The notes: a model not told the origin generated them from the letters alone. A DNA stretch of 32,014 bases from an uncultured Ruminococcus sp. (GCA_902789345.1 CADANT010000040.1:1-32014); one strand, 5' to 3'; positions 9,212 to 17,590 are shown, counted from the stretch's first letter. Translations and numbers: made by a program.

Positions 9212-9301
9212 CTATCTTGCACATAAAGCAACAAGCATTAGTGCAAAACCAATAATAATAAACGCATCATAAATAAATTTTATGTATTCTGTACAATTCA
9301 C
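9212..9301 (-). CDS. Possible 29-residue hydrophobic small protein (weak candidate)
   Basis: In the 341-base gap upstream of ftsL, a GTG at 9301 opens a 29-codon frame to a TAG at 9212. Its second half is one predicted membrane helix (FIIIGFALMLVALCAR). It lies downstream of a strong sigma-A promoter on the same strand. Against it: no good ribosome binding site precedes the GTG, and the codon before it is a stop. It may be chance in an AT-rich leader. Confidence 0.2.
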   Translation of the reverse strand: MNCTEYIKFIYDAFIIIGFALMLVALCAR

Positions 9302-9369
9302 CTAAAAATTGGGGATTTTTAACAATATTAACAAGATACATTTAGGCACATCATACTGAATGTAAGTTT

Positions 9370-9398
9370 ATTTTACTATATATAGGCACATTTGTCAA
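9370..9398 (-). promoter_or_regulatory. Sigma-A promoter upstream of the ftsL-PBP-mraY-ftsW-murG-murA-ftsQ run
   Basis: On the minus strand TTGACA (9398-9393), a 17-base spacer and TAAAAT (9375-9370). This is a perfect -35 and a 5/6 -10 at ideal spacing. Predicted transcription starts near 9363, about 290 bases before ftsL, leaving a long 5' leader. It means the division genes need not depend on the mraZ promoter. The rest of the 9083-9423 gap shows only the weak small frame listed separately. Confidence 0.75.
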
Positions 9399-9423
9399 AG
9401 GCTTTTTACAAAAAATAAGTAAT

Positions 9424-10350
9424 TTACAACTTAGTTACTGCCCTTAATCTGGCACTTCTGGCACGAGGATTTTCACTTAACTCTTTTTCTGATGCTTCTA
9501 CCGGCTTTCGCAGAGCAAGCTCTGCTTTAGGCTTGTTTCCGCATACACAAACCGGAAAATCCTTTGGGCAAGTACAGCCTGTACACCATTTTGCCATTGC
9601 CTTTTTAACTATTCTGTCCTCTAATGAATGAAAGGTTATTACCGCCATTCTGCCGCCCGGTTTCAGCAATTCAAAGCCCCCCTGTAAACCCTCCTCCAAG
9701 CGGTCAAGTTCACCGTTTACGGCTATGCGAAGAGCCTGAAAAGTCTGTCTTGCCGGGTGTCCCTCCCGTCTTTTAGCGGCAGGCACAGCGGCTTTTATTA
9801 TTTCGGCCAGCTGCAAGGTGGTTGCTATAGGCTGTTTTTCTCTTTCCCTTATAATTGCCCTTGTAATCTGCTTAGCAAACTTCTCCTCCCCGTAGCGACT
9901 GATTATTTTTACAAGCTGTTCGTATGGAAGTTGATTTACCAAGTCATAGGCTGATGTTCCGCTTTGGCTCATACGCATATCAAGGGGTGCATCATAATGA
10001 AAGGAAAAGCCTCTTTCCGGTGTGTCAAGCTGTCTTGAAGATACGCCAATATCGAGCATTATGCCATCTATCTTTTCAATTCCAAGACTCTTTACTATAC
10101 TGACTACATCTGAAAAATTCCCCTTACATATAATGGAATTTTGATAGTCCTTAAACCTTTCTGTTACTGTTTGTATTGCGTCCGGGTCTTGGTCGATTGA
10201 AATAAGCTTGCCGTTTGGTGAAAGCCTTTTAAGAATTTCACTTGAATGGCCGCCGCCTCCGGCAGTACCGTCAACATAAATTCCGTCAGGCTTTATATTA
10301 AGTGCGTCTATTGTTTCTTCAAGTAAAACCGGTTTATGTGAAAAATTCAC
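9424..10350 (-). CDS. rsmH: 16S rRNA (cytosine(1402)-N(4))-methyltransferase (RsmH/MraW)
   Basis: Methylates N4 of C1402 in the ribosomal decoding site using S-adenosylmethionine. The 308-residue length is normal. The SAM-binding loop is at residues 26-36 (VDGTAGGGGHS). Other family blocks are DIGVSSRQLD, ERGFSFHYDAPLDMRM and GGRMAVITFHSLEDRIVK. The start is a GTG at 10350, preceded by GGGGTG 7 bases away; the first residues (MNFSHKPVLLEE) match the usual N-terminus, so the GTG is credible. It follows mraZ by 14 bases, the standard pair at the head of dcw clusters. Confidence 0.96.
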   Translation of the reverse strand: MNFSHKPVLLEETIDALNIKPDGIYVDGTAGGGGHSSEILKRLSPNGKLISIDQDPDAIQTVTERFKDYQNSIICKGNFSDVVSIVKSLGIEKIDGIMLDIGVSSRQLDTPERGFSFHYDAPLDMRMSQSGTSAYDLVNQLPYEQLVKIISRYGEEKFAKQITRAIIREREKQPIATTLQLAEIIKAAVPAAKRREGHPARQTFQALRIAVNGELDRLEEGLQGGFELLKPGGRMAVITFHSLEDRIVKKAMAKWCTGCTCPKDFPVCVCGNKPKAELALRKPVEASEKELSENPRARSARLRAVTKL

Positions 10351-10364
10351 TTAATATCACCCCA

Positions 10365-10784
10365 CTATATCCCCAACAGCTCCATAGCATCCAAAATGCT
10401 GTTTTGGTCTTGACCTGACAAATAGTCATTCCAACTGTCGGTATTCCAAATTTCTACTCTGTTTCCCGAACCGATTACGGTAACATCCTTATCTAAATTG
10501 GCATATTTTCTCAATGTGTCGGGTATAAGCACCCTGCCCTGAGCATTGGGTACAGCTTCTGCCGCACCTGCACAGAAAAACCTGGCAATGTTTGTCGCTT
10601 TGGAAATAGGCTGACTTGACAGCTTTTCCAAAAACAGGTTCCACTGCTCTGCAGAAAGCACAAACAGGCAATTGTTTAAGCCCTTTGTAACATAAAAACT
10701 ATCGCCAAGCTCCTCACGAAACTTAGCAGGAATAATAACACGCCCTTTAGCGTCTATATTATGTTGATATGTACCTATAAACAT
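10365..10784 (-). CDS. mraZ: MraZ, transcriptional regulator of the division cluster
   Basis: A 139-residue protein with two copies of the SpoVT/AbrB-like fold, each marked by a conserved loop: DAKGRVIIPAKFRE near the start and NAQGRVLIPDTLR about 65 residues later. In E. coli and Mycoplasma, MraZ forms a ring and binds repeated sites upstream of its own gene, controlling the dcw operon. The ATG at 10784 is preceded by GGGAAG 7 bases away. It is the first gene of the cluster; a promoter and a set of TG(T/G)CA repeats lie just upstream, consistent with autoregulation. Confidence 0.95.
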   Translation of the reverse strand: MFIGTYQHNIDAKGRVIIPAKFREELGDSFYVTKGLNNCLFVLSAEQWNLFLEKLSSQPISKATNIARFFCAGAAEAVPNAQGRVLIPDTLRKYANLDKDVTVIGSGNRVEIWNTDSWNDYLSGQDQNSILDAMELLGI

Positions 10785-10819
10785 AACATATACTTCCCTT
10801 AGTTCTTACTTACAAAATA

Positions 10820-10855
10820 TGCCACAAGTTGACACAAAGTGTATTGTTTGTGCCA
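10820..10855 (-). promoter_or_regulatory. Candidate MraZ operator (repeated TGKCA)
   Basis: Read on the minus strand, TGGCA occurs at 10855-10851, TGTCA at 10834-10830 and TGGCA at 10824-10820. The last two are separated by exactly 5 bases, the 10-bp periodicity known for MraZ sites (TGGGN repeats with 5-base spacers in E. coli). They lie between the predicted -10 box and the mraZ start. The sequence of the repeats differs from the E. coli motif, so this is inference from spacing and place. Confidence 0.45.
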
Positions 10856-10865
10856 CTTTAGATTA

Positions 10866-10894
10866 ATTATAAGCTAACGGGACAAAAAAAGCAA
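10866..10894 (-). promoter_or_regulatory. Sigma-A promoter of mraZ-rsmH
   Basis: On the minus strand TTGCTT (10894-10889), 17 bases, TATAAT (10871-10866). The -10 is perfect, the -35 weak, spacing ideal. It is the only good promoter between the pfkA terminator and mraZ. Confidence 0.6.
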
Positions 10895-10956
10895 GATTTA
10901 TTTTAACATATCTCAACTTTATTTTAATTTTATTTCGGGTTTCTTTCGGGAATAAA

Positions 10957-10988
10957 AGCACAAAAAGGGACTGCTGAAGCAGTCCCTT
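10957..10988 (-). terminator. Intrinsic terminator of pfkA
   Basis: A perfect 10-bp stem, AAGGGACTGC with GCAGTCCCTT, around a 4-base loop (10965-10988). On the minus strand it is followed by TTTTTGTGCTTTTATT. It lies 43 bases after the pfkA stop and insulates mraZ from pfkA. Confidence 0.9.
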
Positions 10989-11030
10989 AAAAGCTAATAA
11001 TTTGTTATTTTATTTTAAATAAGTAAAAAA

Positions 11031-11999
11031 TCAGATAGAAATATCCAAGGCTATTTGATAAAGCTGGTCATCAAAAACTCTCTTTTGGTTTAGAGCCTCT
11101 GTAATATCGTAGTCAACGATTTTACCGTTTGTCATAGCAACTACACGGTTGCCGATGCCCTGTGAAAGCAATTCTACAGCCTTGTGGCCCATAGCACTTG
11201 CAACTACTCTGTCACGAAGTGTAGGCATACCGCCACGCTGTACATGACCCAAAACTGTAAGTCTTGTTTCTACACCTGTTTTTTCTTCAATATATTTAGC
11301 AATTTCATCTGAATGACCTACACCCTCAGCAACAATTACGATAAAGTGCTTTTTACCTGTTTTCTGAGTTGCCATCATTCTCTTAATAACATCATTGTCA
11401 AGGTCATATTCTCTTTCAGGTACCAAAATAGCTGTTGCACCTACTGCAATACCTGTCTGCAAAGCAATATCGCCACAACGTCTGCCCATAACCTCAATAA
11501 CACTGCAACGGTCATGTGACTGGGCAGTGTCACGAATGTGGTCAATCATATTCATAGCTGTATTCATAGCTGTATCAAAGCCTACTGTATACTCACTGCA
11601 AGCAATATCATTATCAATAGTGCCCGGAATACCAACACAAAGGATACCCTCGTTTGTTAAATCTCTTGCGCCACGGAAAGAACCGTCACCGCCGATTACA
11701 ACAACGCCAACTACACCAAGCTCACGGCATGTTGCAGCAGCTTTCTTTACGCCGGCAGGAGTGTTGTACTCTTCGCTTCTTGCTGTATAAAGTATTGTGC
11801 CGCCTCTATGAATAATATCTGAAACTGAACGCAGGTTCATTTCAAATACATCACCGTTCAGCAAACCGTTGTAGCCTCTGTGCACGCCGATAACACGCAT
11901 ACCTTTACATAATGCTGCTCTTGCAACGGCACGAACGGCAGCGTTCATACCAGGTGCGTCGCCGCCACTTGTTAGAACGGCAATAGCTTTCTCTGACAT
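11031..11999 (-). CDS. pfkA: ATP-dependent 6-phosphofructokinase (PfkA)
   Basis: Phosphorylates fructose 6-phosphate to fructose 1,6-bisphosphate, the committed step of glycolysis, as a cytosolic tetramer. The 322-residue length is standard. ATP-site glycines lie in SGGDAPGMNAAVR (11-23) and GGDGS (103-107). The catalytic TIDND block (127-131) has D129. Substrate contacts sit in EVMGRRCGDIAL and LGHVQRGGMPTLRDR. The Gly at position 104 of GGDGS is typical of ATP-using (not PPi-using) enzymes. A GGGGG run lies upstream of the ATG at 11999. It has its own promoter and terminator, so it is a single-gene unit although it follows dnaE; dnaE-pfkA(-pyk) adjacency is common in Firmicutes. Confidence 0.96.
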   Translation of the reverse strand: MSEKAIAVLTSGGDAPGMNAAVRAVARAALCKGMRVIGVHRGYNGLLNGDVFEMNLRSVSDIIHRGGTILYTARSEEYNTPAGVKKAAATCRELGVVGVVVIGGDGSFRGARDLTNEGILCVGIPGTIDNDIACSEYTVGFDTAMNTAMNMIDHIRDTAQSHDRCSVIEVMGRRCGDIALQTGIAVGATAILVPEREYDLDNDVIKRMMATQKTGKKHFIVIVAEGVGHSDEIAKYIEEKTGVETRLTVLGHVQRGGMPTLRDRVVASAMGHKAVELLSQGIGNRVVAMTNGKIVDYDITEALNQKRVFDDQLYQIALDISI

Positions 12000-12038
12000 T
12001 TAATCAGCCCCCATTTTTCATTTATATTTCTGTATTAT

Positions 12039-12067
12039 ATTATAGATGTATAGAATATTTTTTTCAA
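12039..12067 (-). promoter_or_regulatory. Sigma-A promoter of pfkA
   Basis: On the minus strand TTGAAA (12067-12062), 17 bases, TATAAT (12044-12039). Predicted start near 12032, about 33 bases before the pfkA ATG. It sits entirely in the dnaE-pfkA gap. Confidence 0.75.
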
Positions 12068-12106
12068 GTCTTTTTTTCAAAGTGGTAGGAATAATATGTG
12101 AAATTA

Positions 12107-15100
12107 TTATGAAACAACTACATTTTCGTCACCAAGGATATTTTTTAGTTCTTTAAGCATTGGTTCATTCAGCATTACCCAAAGCTGCCTTGGTGCACGC
12201 ATTGCCTTGCCTGTGTCTACAAACCTAAAAACCACCTGGCTGCTGCCGTCAAAAATTTCAAGTAAATTAATGACTTTTTTATATGCCGCACTGCCTTTGC
12301 TGTCAACACGCAGGTACAGTATATGCGCTTTGTTTGCGTAGGTTTTACTGTTTGTATTGTTGTTTATATTACTTCTGACTGCATTATCATTTCTTGGGGT
12401 TTTATTCCCCATATTTATGCCCTTTTTCAGATTTTCAACCACTGTATCAACAGACAAAACCTCGTTACAAAGTATTTTCGGGTTTTCATCCTCTTTCATA
12501 CTTATACTGCCAAGCACTCGCACAACATTTCCATCTGCTACCAATCTGCCGCTAAGGCTTAAGGTTTGCGGAAAAATAAGCAGTTCTATGCCTCCACTTT
12601 TATCTTCAAGCACTGCAGTAGCCATAGTTTGATTATTTTTAGTTGTTCGCAGCTTAACATTTGACAGAACTCCCAAAAGAATTACCTTGTCATTGTCCTT
12701 ATACCTGCCTGTTTCTTCAGCACTGCACACCCACTGAATTCTGTCGGCTTTTATTGCTTTTGAAACATCTTCATATTTATCCATAGGGTGCCCCGACAAA
12801 TACATTCCGGCTATTTCCTTTTCCATTGCCAGCTTTTCGGAAATTGAGAAGTCCTCAAGAGGAGTAATAGTAGGTTCGTTTGGCCTGCTTTCATCTCCCA
12901 TGTCAAAAAAGCTCATCTGGCCTGCAAGGGAATGGCGATACTCATACTCGCAGCTGTCAAGCACACTTTTTATAGCGCTTATCATTTCACGCCTGTTGCT
13001 TCCAAGCCCGTCTAAAGCACCGCATTTTATCAAGCTTTCTATAGCTCTTGAATTTACATTTTTTCCGTAAACACGCTTACAAAAGTCATAGAACGATGTA
13101 AACAGACCATTTTCACGCTGTGCTAAAATATCCTCAATAAAGCCCTTGCCAAGATTTTTAACAGCCATTAATCCAAAGCGAATGTCATTTTCACACACAG
13201 TAAAAGCAGTGTCGCTGTAATTTACATGAGGCGGAAGCACCTTTATTCCAAGCCTTGCACACTCGTCTGTATATGCCGCCAGCTTACCGAAATTGTCAAG
13301 TACAGAGGTTAACAGTGCCGCCATATACTGCCGCGGATAATGGCATTTCAGCCACGCAGTTTTGTAAGAAACCGTTGCATATGCGGCGGCGTGGGACTTG
13401 TTAAAGGCATACGAAGCAAAGCTTTCCATTTCAGAGAAAATAGACAGTGCCGTTGCTTTATCTACACCGCGGCGTATACAGCCCTCAACTGCAACATTGC
13501 CGTTTTCGTCAACAAGACCGTTTATAAAAATCTCCTTTTCACGCTCCATTACATCGACTTTCTTTTTAGACATTGCACGCCGTACAATGTCTGCTCTGCC
13601 AAGGGAATAGCCGGCAAGAGTTCTGAAAATCTGCATTACCTGCTCCTGGTAAACTATACAGCCGTAGGTAACATCCAGTATATCTTTAAGCATTGGGTGC
13701 TTGTAGGTTATTTTTGACGGATTGTGCCTATTCTCTATATACTTTGGAATAGAATCCATAGGGCCGGGACGATACAGCGATATAACAGCTATTAAGTCCT
13801 CTACACTTTCCGGCTTAAGCTGTATAAGTACATTTTTCATACCGCCGCTTTCAAACTGGAACACACCCTCTGAATAGCCTTGTGAAAGCATTTTAAATAC
13901 TTTCTTGTCCTTTTCGTCTATATTTTCAGGGTTATAATTGGGATTTTGCTGTTTTATCATCTGCTCGGCATTTTTAAGCAGTCCCAGCTCTTCAAGCGTG
14001 GTCATAGTATACTGGGTAACTACTGCATCATCATTTTTTGCCAACGGCACATATTCGCTAACAGGCTTCTCTGTTATTACTACACCTGCCGCATGCTTAG
14101 ACGCATGGCGTGGTGTGCCCTCTATTGCCATTGCCGTATCTATAAGCTTGTGCACTTCGTAGTCGGTGTCATACTTCTCTTTTAACTCCGGTGACATTTC
14201 GAGCGCACTTTTAAGGCTGATATGCGGCCCTGCCGGAACAAGCTTTGCCACGCTGTCTGCCGCACCGTACGGCATTGCCATAGCTCTGGCAACATCCCTT
14301 ATACCACCCCTTGCCGCCATTGTACCAAATGTAATTATCTGCGCCACATGGTCTTCACCATATTTTCTGACAACATAGTCAATAACCTCTTGTCTGCGTT
14401 CTGTACAAAAGTCAACATCAAAGTCAGGCATACTGACACGCTCAGGGTTTAAGAATCTTTCAAAAAGCAAATTATATTTAATTGGGTCTATACCGGTTAT
14501 ACCTATACAATATGCAGCCAAACTGCCTGCGCCCGAGCCTCTGCCCGGCCCTACAGGAATATCCTGCGACTTGGCATACTGAATAAAGTCGTTGACTATT
14601 AAATAGTAATCTACATAGCCCATTTGGTTTACTATTTTAAGCTCATACTCAAGCCTGTCAATTATTTCCTGAGCAGGCTTTGCGCCATAATGATTGTACA
14701 GTCCCCTGTAGCATTGCTCCTTAAAATATTCAAAGTGGTTTCTGTTGTCGGGCACATCAAAATGAGGCAACTTTGTTTTACCAAATTCAAAGGTAACATT
14801 GCACCTGTCAGCTATAAGCTGTGTATTCTGTATAGCCTGCGGAATAGTAGGAAACAGTGCAAGCATTTCTTCCTCATTTTTTACATAAAACTCATCAGTC
14901 TGAAATTCCATTTTATCACTGTCGTTTATTGTGTGATTGGTTTGAATACAGAGTAGAATTTCGTGAGTTTGACTGTCTGTTTTTTCTATATAGTGGCAGT
15001 CATTTGTTGCCACCAACGGGATCCCGGTTTCTTCCGAAAGCTGAATTATCTGCGGCAAAACGATGAGCTGTTCTTTTATATTGTGATTCTGAATTTCCAA

Positions 15101-15613
15101 AAAATAATTTCCGCTGCCAAAAAGCTTATTATAATAATTTGCGGTTTCTCTGGCTTTGGTATAGTCGCCCTGTAGAAGATACTGGGGTATTTCACCGGCA
15201 AGGCAGGCAGAAAGGCAGATTATACCCTCGTGATATTCTTCTAAAAGCTCCTTGTCAATTCTGGGTTTACCGTAAAAGCCCTCTGTCCAGCTTTTCGACA
15301 CAAGCTTTATTAAATTTTGGTATCCTGTATTGTTTTCGCACAACAATATAAGGTGGTAATTGCGTCTGTCATACTCGGTGGTTTTGTCAAAGCGGCTGCG
15401 TGCCGCCATATAAACCTCACAGCCGATAATAGGTTTTATACCCTTTTTTATAGCCGCCTTGTAGAAATCAACCGCTGCAAACATATTGCCGTGGTCTGTT
15501 ACGGCTACTGCGTTTGCCCCCTGCTTTACTGCCGTATCTACCAAACGGGTAAGCCTACAGGCACCGTCAAGCAAGCTATACTCGCTGTGCACATGCAAAT
15601 GAACAAATGACAT
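12107..15613 (-). CDS. dnaE: DNA polymerase III subunit alpha (DnaE), apparently lacking the third catalytic aspartate segment
   Basis: C-family replicative polymerase, 1168 residues. Order of domains: PHP domain (starts FVHLHVHSEYSLLDGA), palm with the GRGSGAGSLAAY block and PDFDVDF at 396-402 (metal ligands D399 and D401), thumb/fingers, helix-hairpin-helix, and an OB fold near 985-1060 (VILLGVLSNVKL). ATG at 15613 has GGAGGTG 8 bases upstream. Odd: the family sequence after the EELGLLK block is normally followed by a [M/F/I]DFLGLR segment carrying the third catalytic Asp (E. coli D555). Here EELGLLK (ending K547) runs directly into NAEQMIKQQNP, an in-frame loss of about 13 residues at 13972/13973. 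Everything else looks intact. The product may be polymerase-inactive, or this could be a sequence error or a strain-specific lesion. Clostridia usually also have PolC, not visible here. It follows whiA. Confidence 0.93.
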   Translation of the reverse strand: MSFVHLHVHSEYSLLDGACRLTRLVDTAVKQGANAVAVTDHGNMFAAVDFYKAAIKKGIKPIIGCEVYMAARSRFDKTTEYDRRNYHLILLCENNTGYQNLIKLVSKSWTEGFYGKPRIDKELLEEYHEGIICLSACLAGEIPQYLLQGDYTKARETANYYNKLFGSGNYFLEIQNHNIKEQLIVLPQIIQLSEETGIPLVATNDCHYIEKTDSQTHEILLCIQTNHTINDSDKMEFQTDEFYVKNEEEMLALFPTIPQAIQNTQLIADRCNVTFEFGKTKLPHFDVPDNRNHFEYFKEQCYRGLYNHYGAKPAQEIIDRLEYELKIVNQMGYVDYYLIVNDFIQYAKSQDIPVGPGRGSGAGSLAAYCIGITGIDPIKYNLLFERFLNPERVSMPDFDVDFCTERRQEVIDYVVRKYGEDHVAQIITFGTMAARGGIRDVARAMAMPYGAADSVAKLVPAGPHISLKSALEMSPELKEKYDTDYEVHKLIDTAMAIEGTPRHASKHAAGVVITEKPVSEYVPLAKNDDAVVTQYTMTTLEELGLLKNAEQMIKQQNPNYNPENIDEKDKKVFKMLSQGYSEGVFQFESGGMKNVLIQLKPESVEDLIAVISLYRPGPMDSIPKYIENRHNPSKITYKHPMLKDILDVTYGCIVYQEQVMQIFRTLAGYSLGRADIVRRAMSKKKVDVMEREKEIFINGLVDENGNVAVEGCIRRGVDKATALSIFSEMESFASYAFNKSHAAAYATVSYKTAWLKCHYPRQYMAALLTSVLDNFGKLAAYTDECARLGIKVLPPHVNYSDTAFTVCENDIRFGLMAVKNLGKGFIEDILAQRENGLFTSFYDFCKRVYGKNVNSRAIESLIKCGALDGLGSNRREMISAIKSVLDSCEYEYRHSLAGQMSFFDMGDESRPNEPTITPLEDFSISEKLAMEKEIAGMYLSGHPMDKYEDVSKAIKADRIQWVCSAEETGRYKDNDKVILLGVLSNVKLRTTKNNQTMATAVLEDKSGGIELLIFPQTLSLSGRLVADGNVVRVLGSISMKEDENPKILCNEVLSVDTVVENLKKGINMGNKTPRNDNAVRSNINNNTNSKTYANKAHILYLRVDSKGSAAYKKVINLLEIFDGSSQVVFRFVDTGKAMRAPRQLWVMLNEPMLKELKNILGDENVVVS

Positions 15614-15640
15614 TACTGTTTCACCTCCGTAAAGCTAACA

Positions 15641-15681
15641 CTAAACACACTTTGGCACCATAAAGCCTAAGCTGTGTTTAG
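15641..15681 (-). other. Hairpin in the whiA-dnaE gap
   Basis: CTAAACACA (15641-15649) pairs perfectly with TGTGTTTAG (15673-15681); inside, GGC pairs with GCC to give a long, slightly interrupted stem with an 8-base loop. No T-run follows on either strand, so it is not a standard terminator. It could be a processing or stability element between whiA and dnaE. The rest of this 135-base gap shows nothing else. Confidence 0.45.
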
Positions 15682-15748
15682 AATAAAATTAAACAACATT
15701 AATATAAAAAGCCGGATAATTTTCGCACAAAAGCAAAACACTTTTGGC

Positions 15749-16660
15749 TTATTTACCCAGCTCTAACAGCCTGTTCATTCTGTGGTTTACACCACTGCGG
15801 CTAATTGGCGGAACAAGCATTTCGCCCAACGCTCTAAGAGAAAGGTCAGGATTATCTAAACGCAGCTGCGCCAGCTGTCTTAAATCGTCATTAAGACTTT
15901 CAAGCCCTACTGTATCTCTTATTTTTTCTATTGCGGCAATTTGCTGCATTGCCGCCGCAACGGTTTTCTTTATGTTTGCTACCTCAGAATTTGCTTTTCT
16001 GTTGGCGTCGTTACGAATACCCTTTAGTATTTTAGCTTCTATCAAATTCATAGACGCTATGCTTGCACCCACATACGCCAAAAAATCGGATATTTGCTCG
16101 CTGTCCTTTAAATATGCTATGTAACTGCCCTTTCGTTCAACCACCTTTAATGTATACGAAAGCTGGTCAACCTCGCTTATAACCTTTATAAGGTCACTGC
16201 ATAGGTTTTTGTAAGGAACAGAAAATTCCAAGTGGTATTCCTTTTGGGGATTATTTACAAAGCCACAGCTTAAAAATGCCCCCCGCAGGAACAACGCAAC
16301 ACAGTCCTCGTCCTCCAAAACAGCCCTGTTTATGCGTCGGCTTACCTCCTTGCCGGTATAGCCGTAATATTTATATATCTTTTCACAATCACTCTTAATA
16401 GGCACTGTAACAGTAAAAAGCTTACTGCCGCCGTGCCTGCCTGTAAGAGCTGACGACTGCTCTGTAATAACGCCAAAGCCACTGCTTACAAGCTGACTAA
16501 AATGTACAGCCACACTATGGCTTTCTATGTTAAATAATATTTCCTTAGGAGAAAATCTTTTGCAAAACAAAAGCATACCATAGCACTCAGCATACAAGTA
16601 CCTGTTTACGGTAAATTCCGATCTGCAAAGCTCCTTTTTTGTGTCCGCTGAAAATGACAT
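15749..16660 (-). CDS. whiA: WhiA, DNA-binding protein with LAGLIDADG-like and helix-turn-helix domains
   Basis: 303 residues, close to the usual 310-316. The N-terminal two-thirds have the degenerate homing-endonuclease (LAGLIDADG) fold, seen in FLRGAFLSCGFVNNPQKEYH and ERKGSYIAYLKDSEQISDF. The C-terminal helix-turn-helix holds LRQLAQLRLDNPDLSLRAL and ISRSGVNHRMNRLLEL. In actinobacteria WhiA is a sporulation transcription factor; in B. subtilis it binds DNA and affects division and chromosome segregation. No endonuclease activity is expected. It follows rapZ by 10 bases in the conserved rapZ-whiA pair. Its ribosome binding site (AGGCAG, 4 bases before the ATG) is modest, which suggests translational coupling to rapZ. 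Confidence 0.94.
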   Translation of the reverse strand: MSFSADTKKELCRSEFTVNRYLYAECYGMLLFCKRFSPKEILFNIESHSVAVHFSQLVSSGFGVITEQSSALTGRHGGSKLFTVTVPIKSDCEKIYKYYGYTGKEVSRRINRAVLEDEDCVALFLRGAFLSCGFVNNPQKEYHLEFSVPYKNLCSDLIKVISEVDQLSYTLKVVERKGSYIAYLKDSEQISDFLAYVGASIASMNLIEAKILKGIRNDANRKANSEVANIKKTVAAAMQQIAAIEKIRDTVGLESLNDDLRQLAQLRLDNPDLSLRALGEMLVPPISRSGVNHRMNRLLELGK

Positions 16661-16670
16661 CTGCCTGTCA

Positions 16671-17534
16671 CTATACCTTTCTGATATCTCTGTGGTGAAT
16701 TATTGTTCTGTAGCCTTTTTCTTCCAAATGATGATAAAGCATAATAGCAAAAGTTACGCTTCGATGGTGTCCGCCTGTACAGCCCATACCTATAGTAATC
16801 TGACTTTTGCCCTCCTTTTCATACAAAGGAAGTGCATAATCAACATAATCAATAATCCTCTTATAAAGCTCCTTGCTTTCCTCACTGTTCATTACATAAT
16901 TTCGTACCGGCTCGTCAAGTCCTGTTTTCGGTCTTAATTCGTCTATATAATAAGGATTTGGCAAGCAGCGAACATCAAACACAAGGTCAGCTTCGGTTAA
17001 TATTCCATACTTAAAGCCAAAGGACATACAAGCAATGGTTATGCCCTTTTCTTCGCTGTCAAGAAAAAGCTTCTGAACTCTTTCTCTAAGCTGTGCGGCA
17101 TTTAAAAATGTACTGTCTATAACATAGTCAGAGCGTTGTCTTATGTAACGCAGCAGCTCCCTTTCAAGAGAAACAGCCTCGGTTGTAGAGCCGTTGCAGG
17201 CATCAAGCAAAGGGTGCTTACGGCGGGTTTGTTTATATCTGGTTATAAGAACATCGTCTTTACTGTCTAAGAACAACATTCTGTACCTTGCACCGTCAAG
17301 ACGAAGCCTTTCTAACGAACGACTAAGCTCCTTGTAATCTGCACTATCACGCACATTAGTTACGACCGCAATCTTTTTAAGCTTTTTGTCTGAGGAATGT
17401 TTGCTAAGATCATAAAAGGTTGAAATAAGTGCAGGCGGTATATTATCTACACAGTAGTAATTTATGTCCTCAAGTGTATGCAGTGCACTTGATTTACCGG
17501 CACCCGACAATCCCAAAACAATTATAAAGTCCAT
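16671..17534 (-). CDS. rapZ: RapZ (YvcJ) family nucleotide-binding protein
   Basis: 287 residues. Walker A loop GLSGAGKSS at 8-16; conserved FGFKYG, DVRCLPNPYY and the C-terminal GCTGGHHRSV block are all present. In E. coli RapZ binds the small RNAs GlmY/GlmZ and directs RNase E to control glucosamine-6-phosphate synthase, and it senses glucosamine-6-phosphate. In Gram-positives YvcJ binds GTP and its RNA role is unclear, so the precise function here is inference. A GTGAGGAAT site precedes the ATG at 17534. Its place between murB and whiA supports a link with cell wall precursor supply. Confidence 0.94.
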   Translation of the reverse strand: MDFIIVLGLSGAGKSSALHTLEDINYYCVDNIPPALISTFYDLSKHSSDKKLKKIAVVTNVRDSADYKELSRSLERLRLDGARYRMLFLDSKDDVLITRYKQTRRKHPLLDACNGSTTEAVSLERELLRYIRQRSDYVIDSTFLNAAQLRERVQKLFLDSEEKGITIACMSFGFKYGILTEADLVFDVRCLPNPYYIDELRPKTGLDEPVRNYVMNSEESKELYKRIIDYVDYALPLYEKEGKSQITIGMGCTGGHHRSVTFAIMLYHHLEEKGYRTIIHHRDIRKV

Positions 17535-17590
17535 TTTAATTCCTCACTTTCGTTTTCCTGCAATAATTAACTAAAATTTTCTTCGTATAC

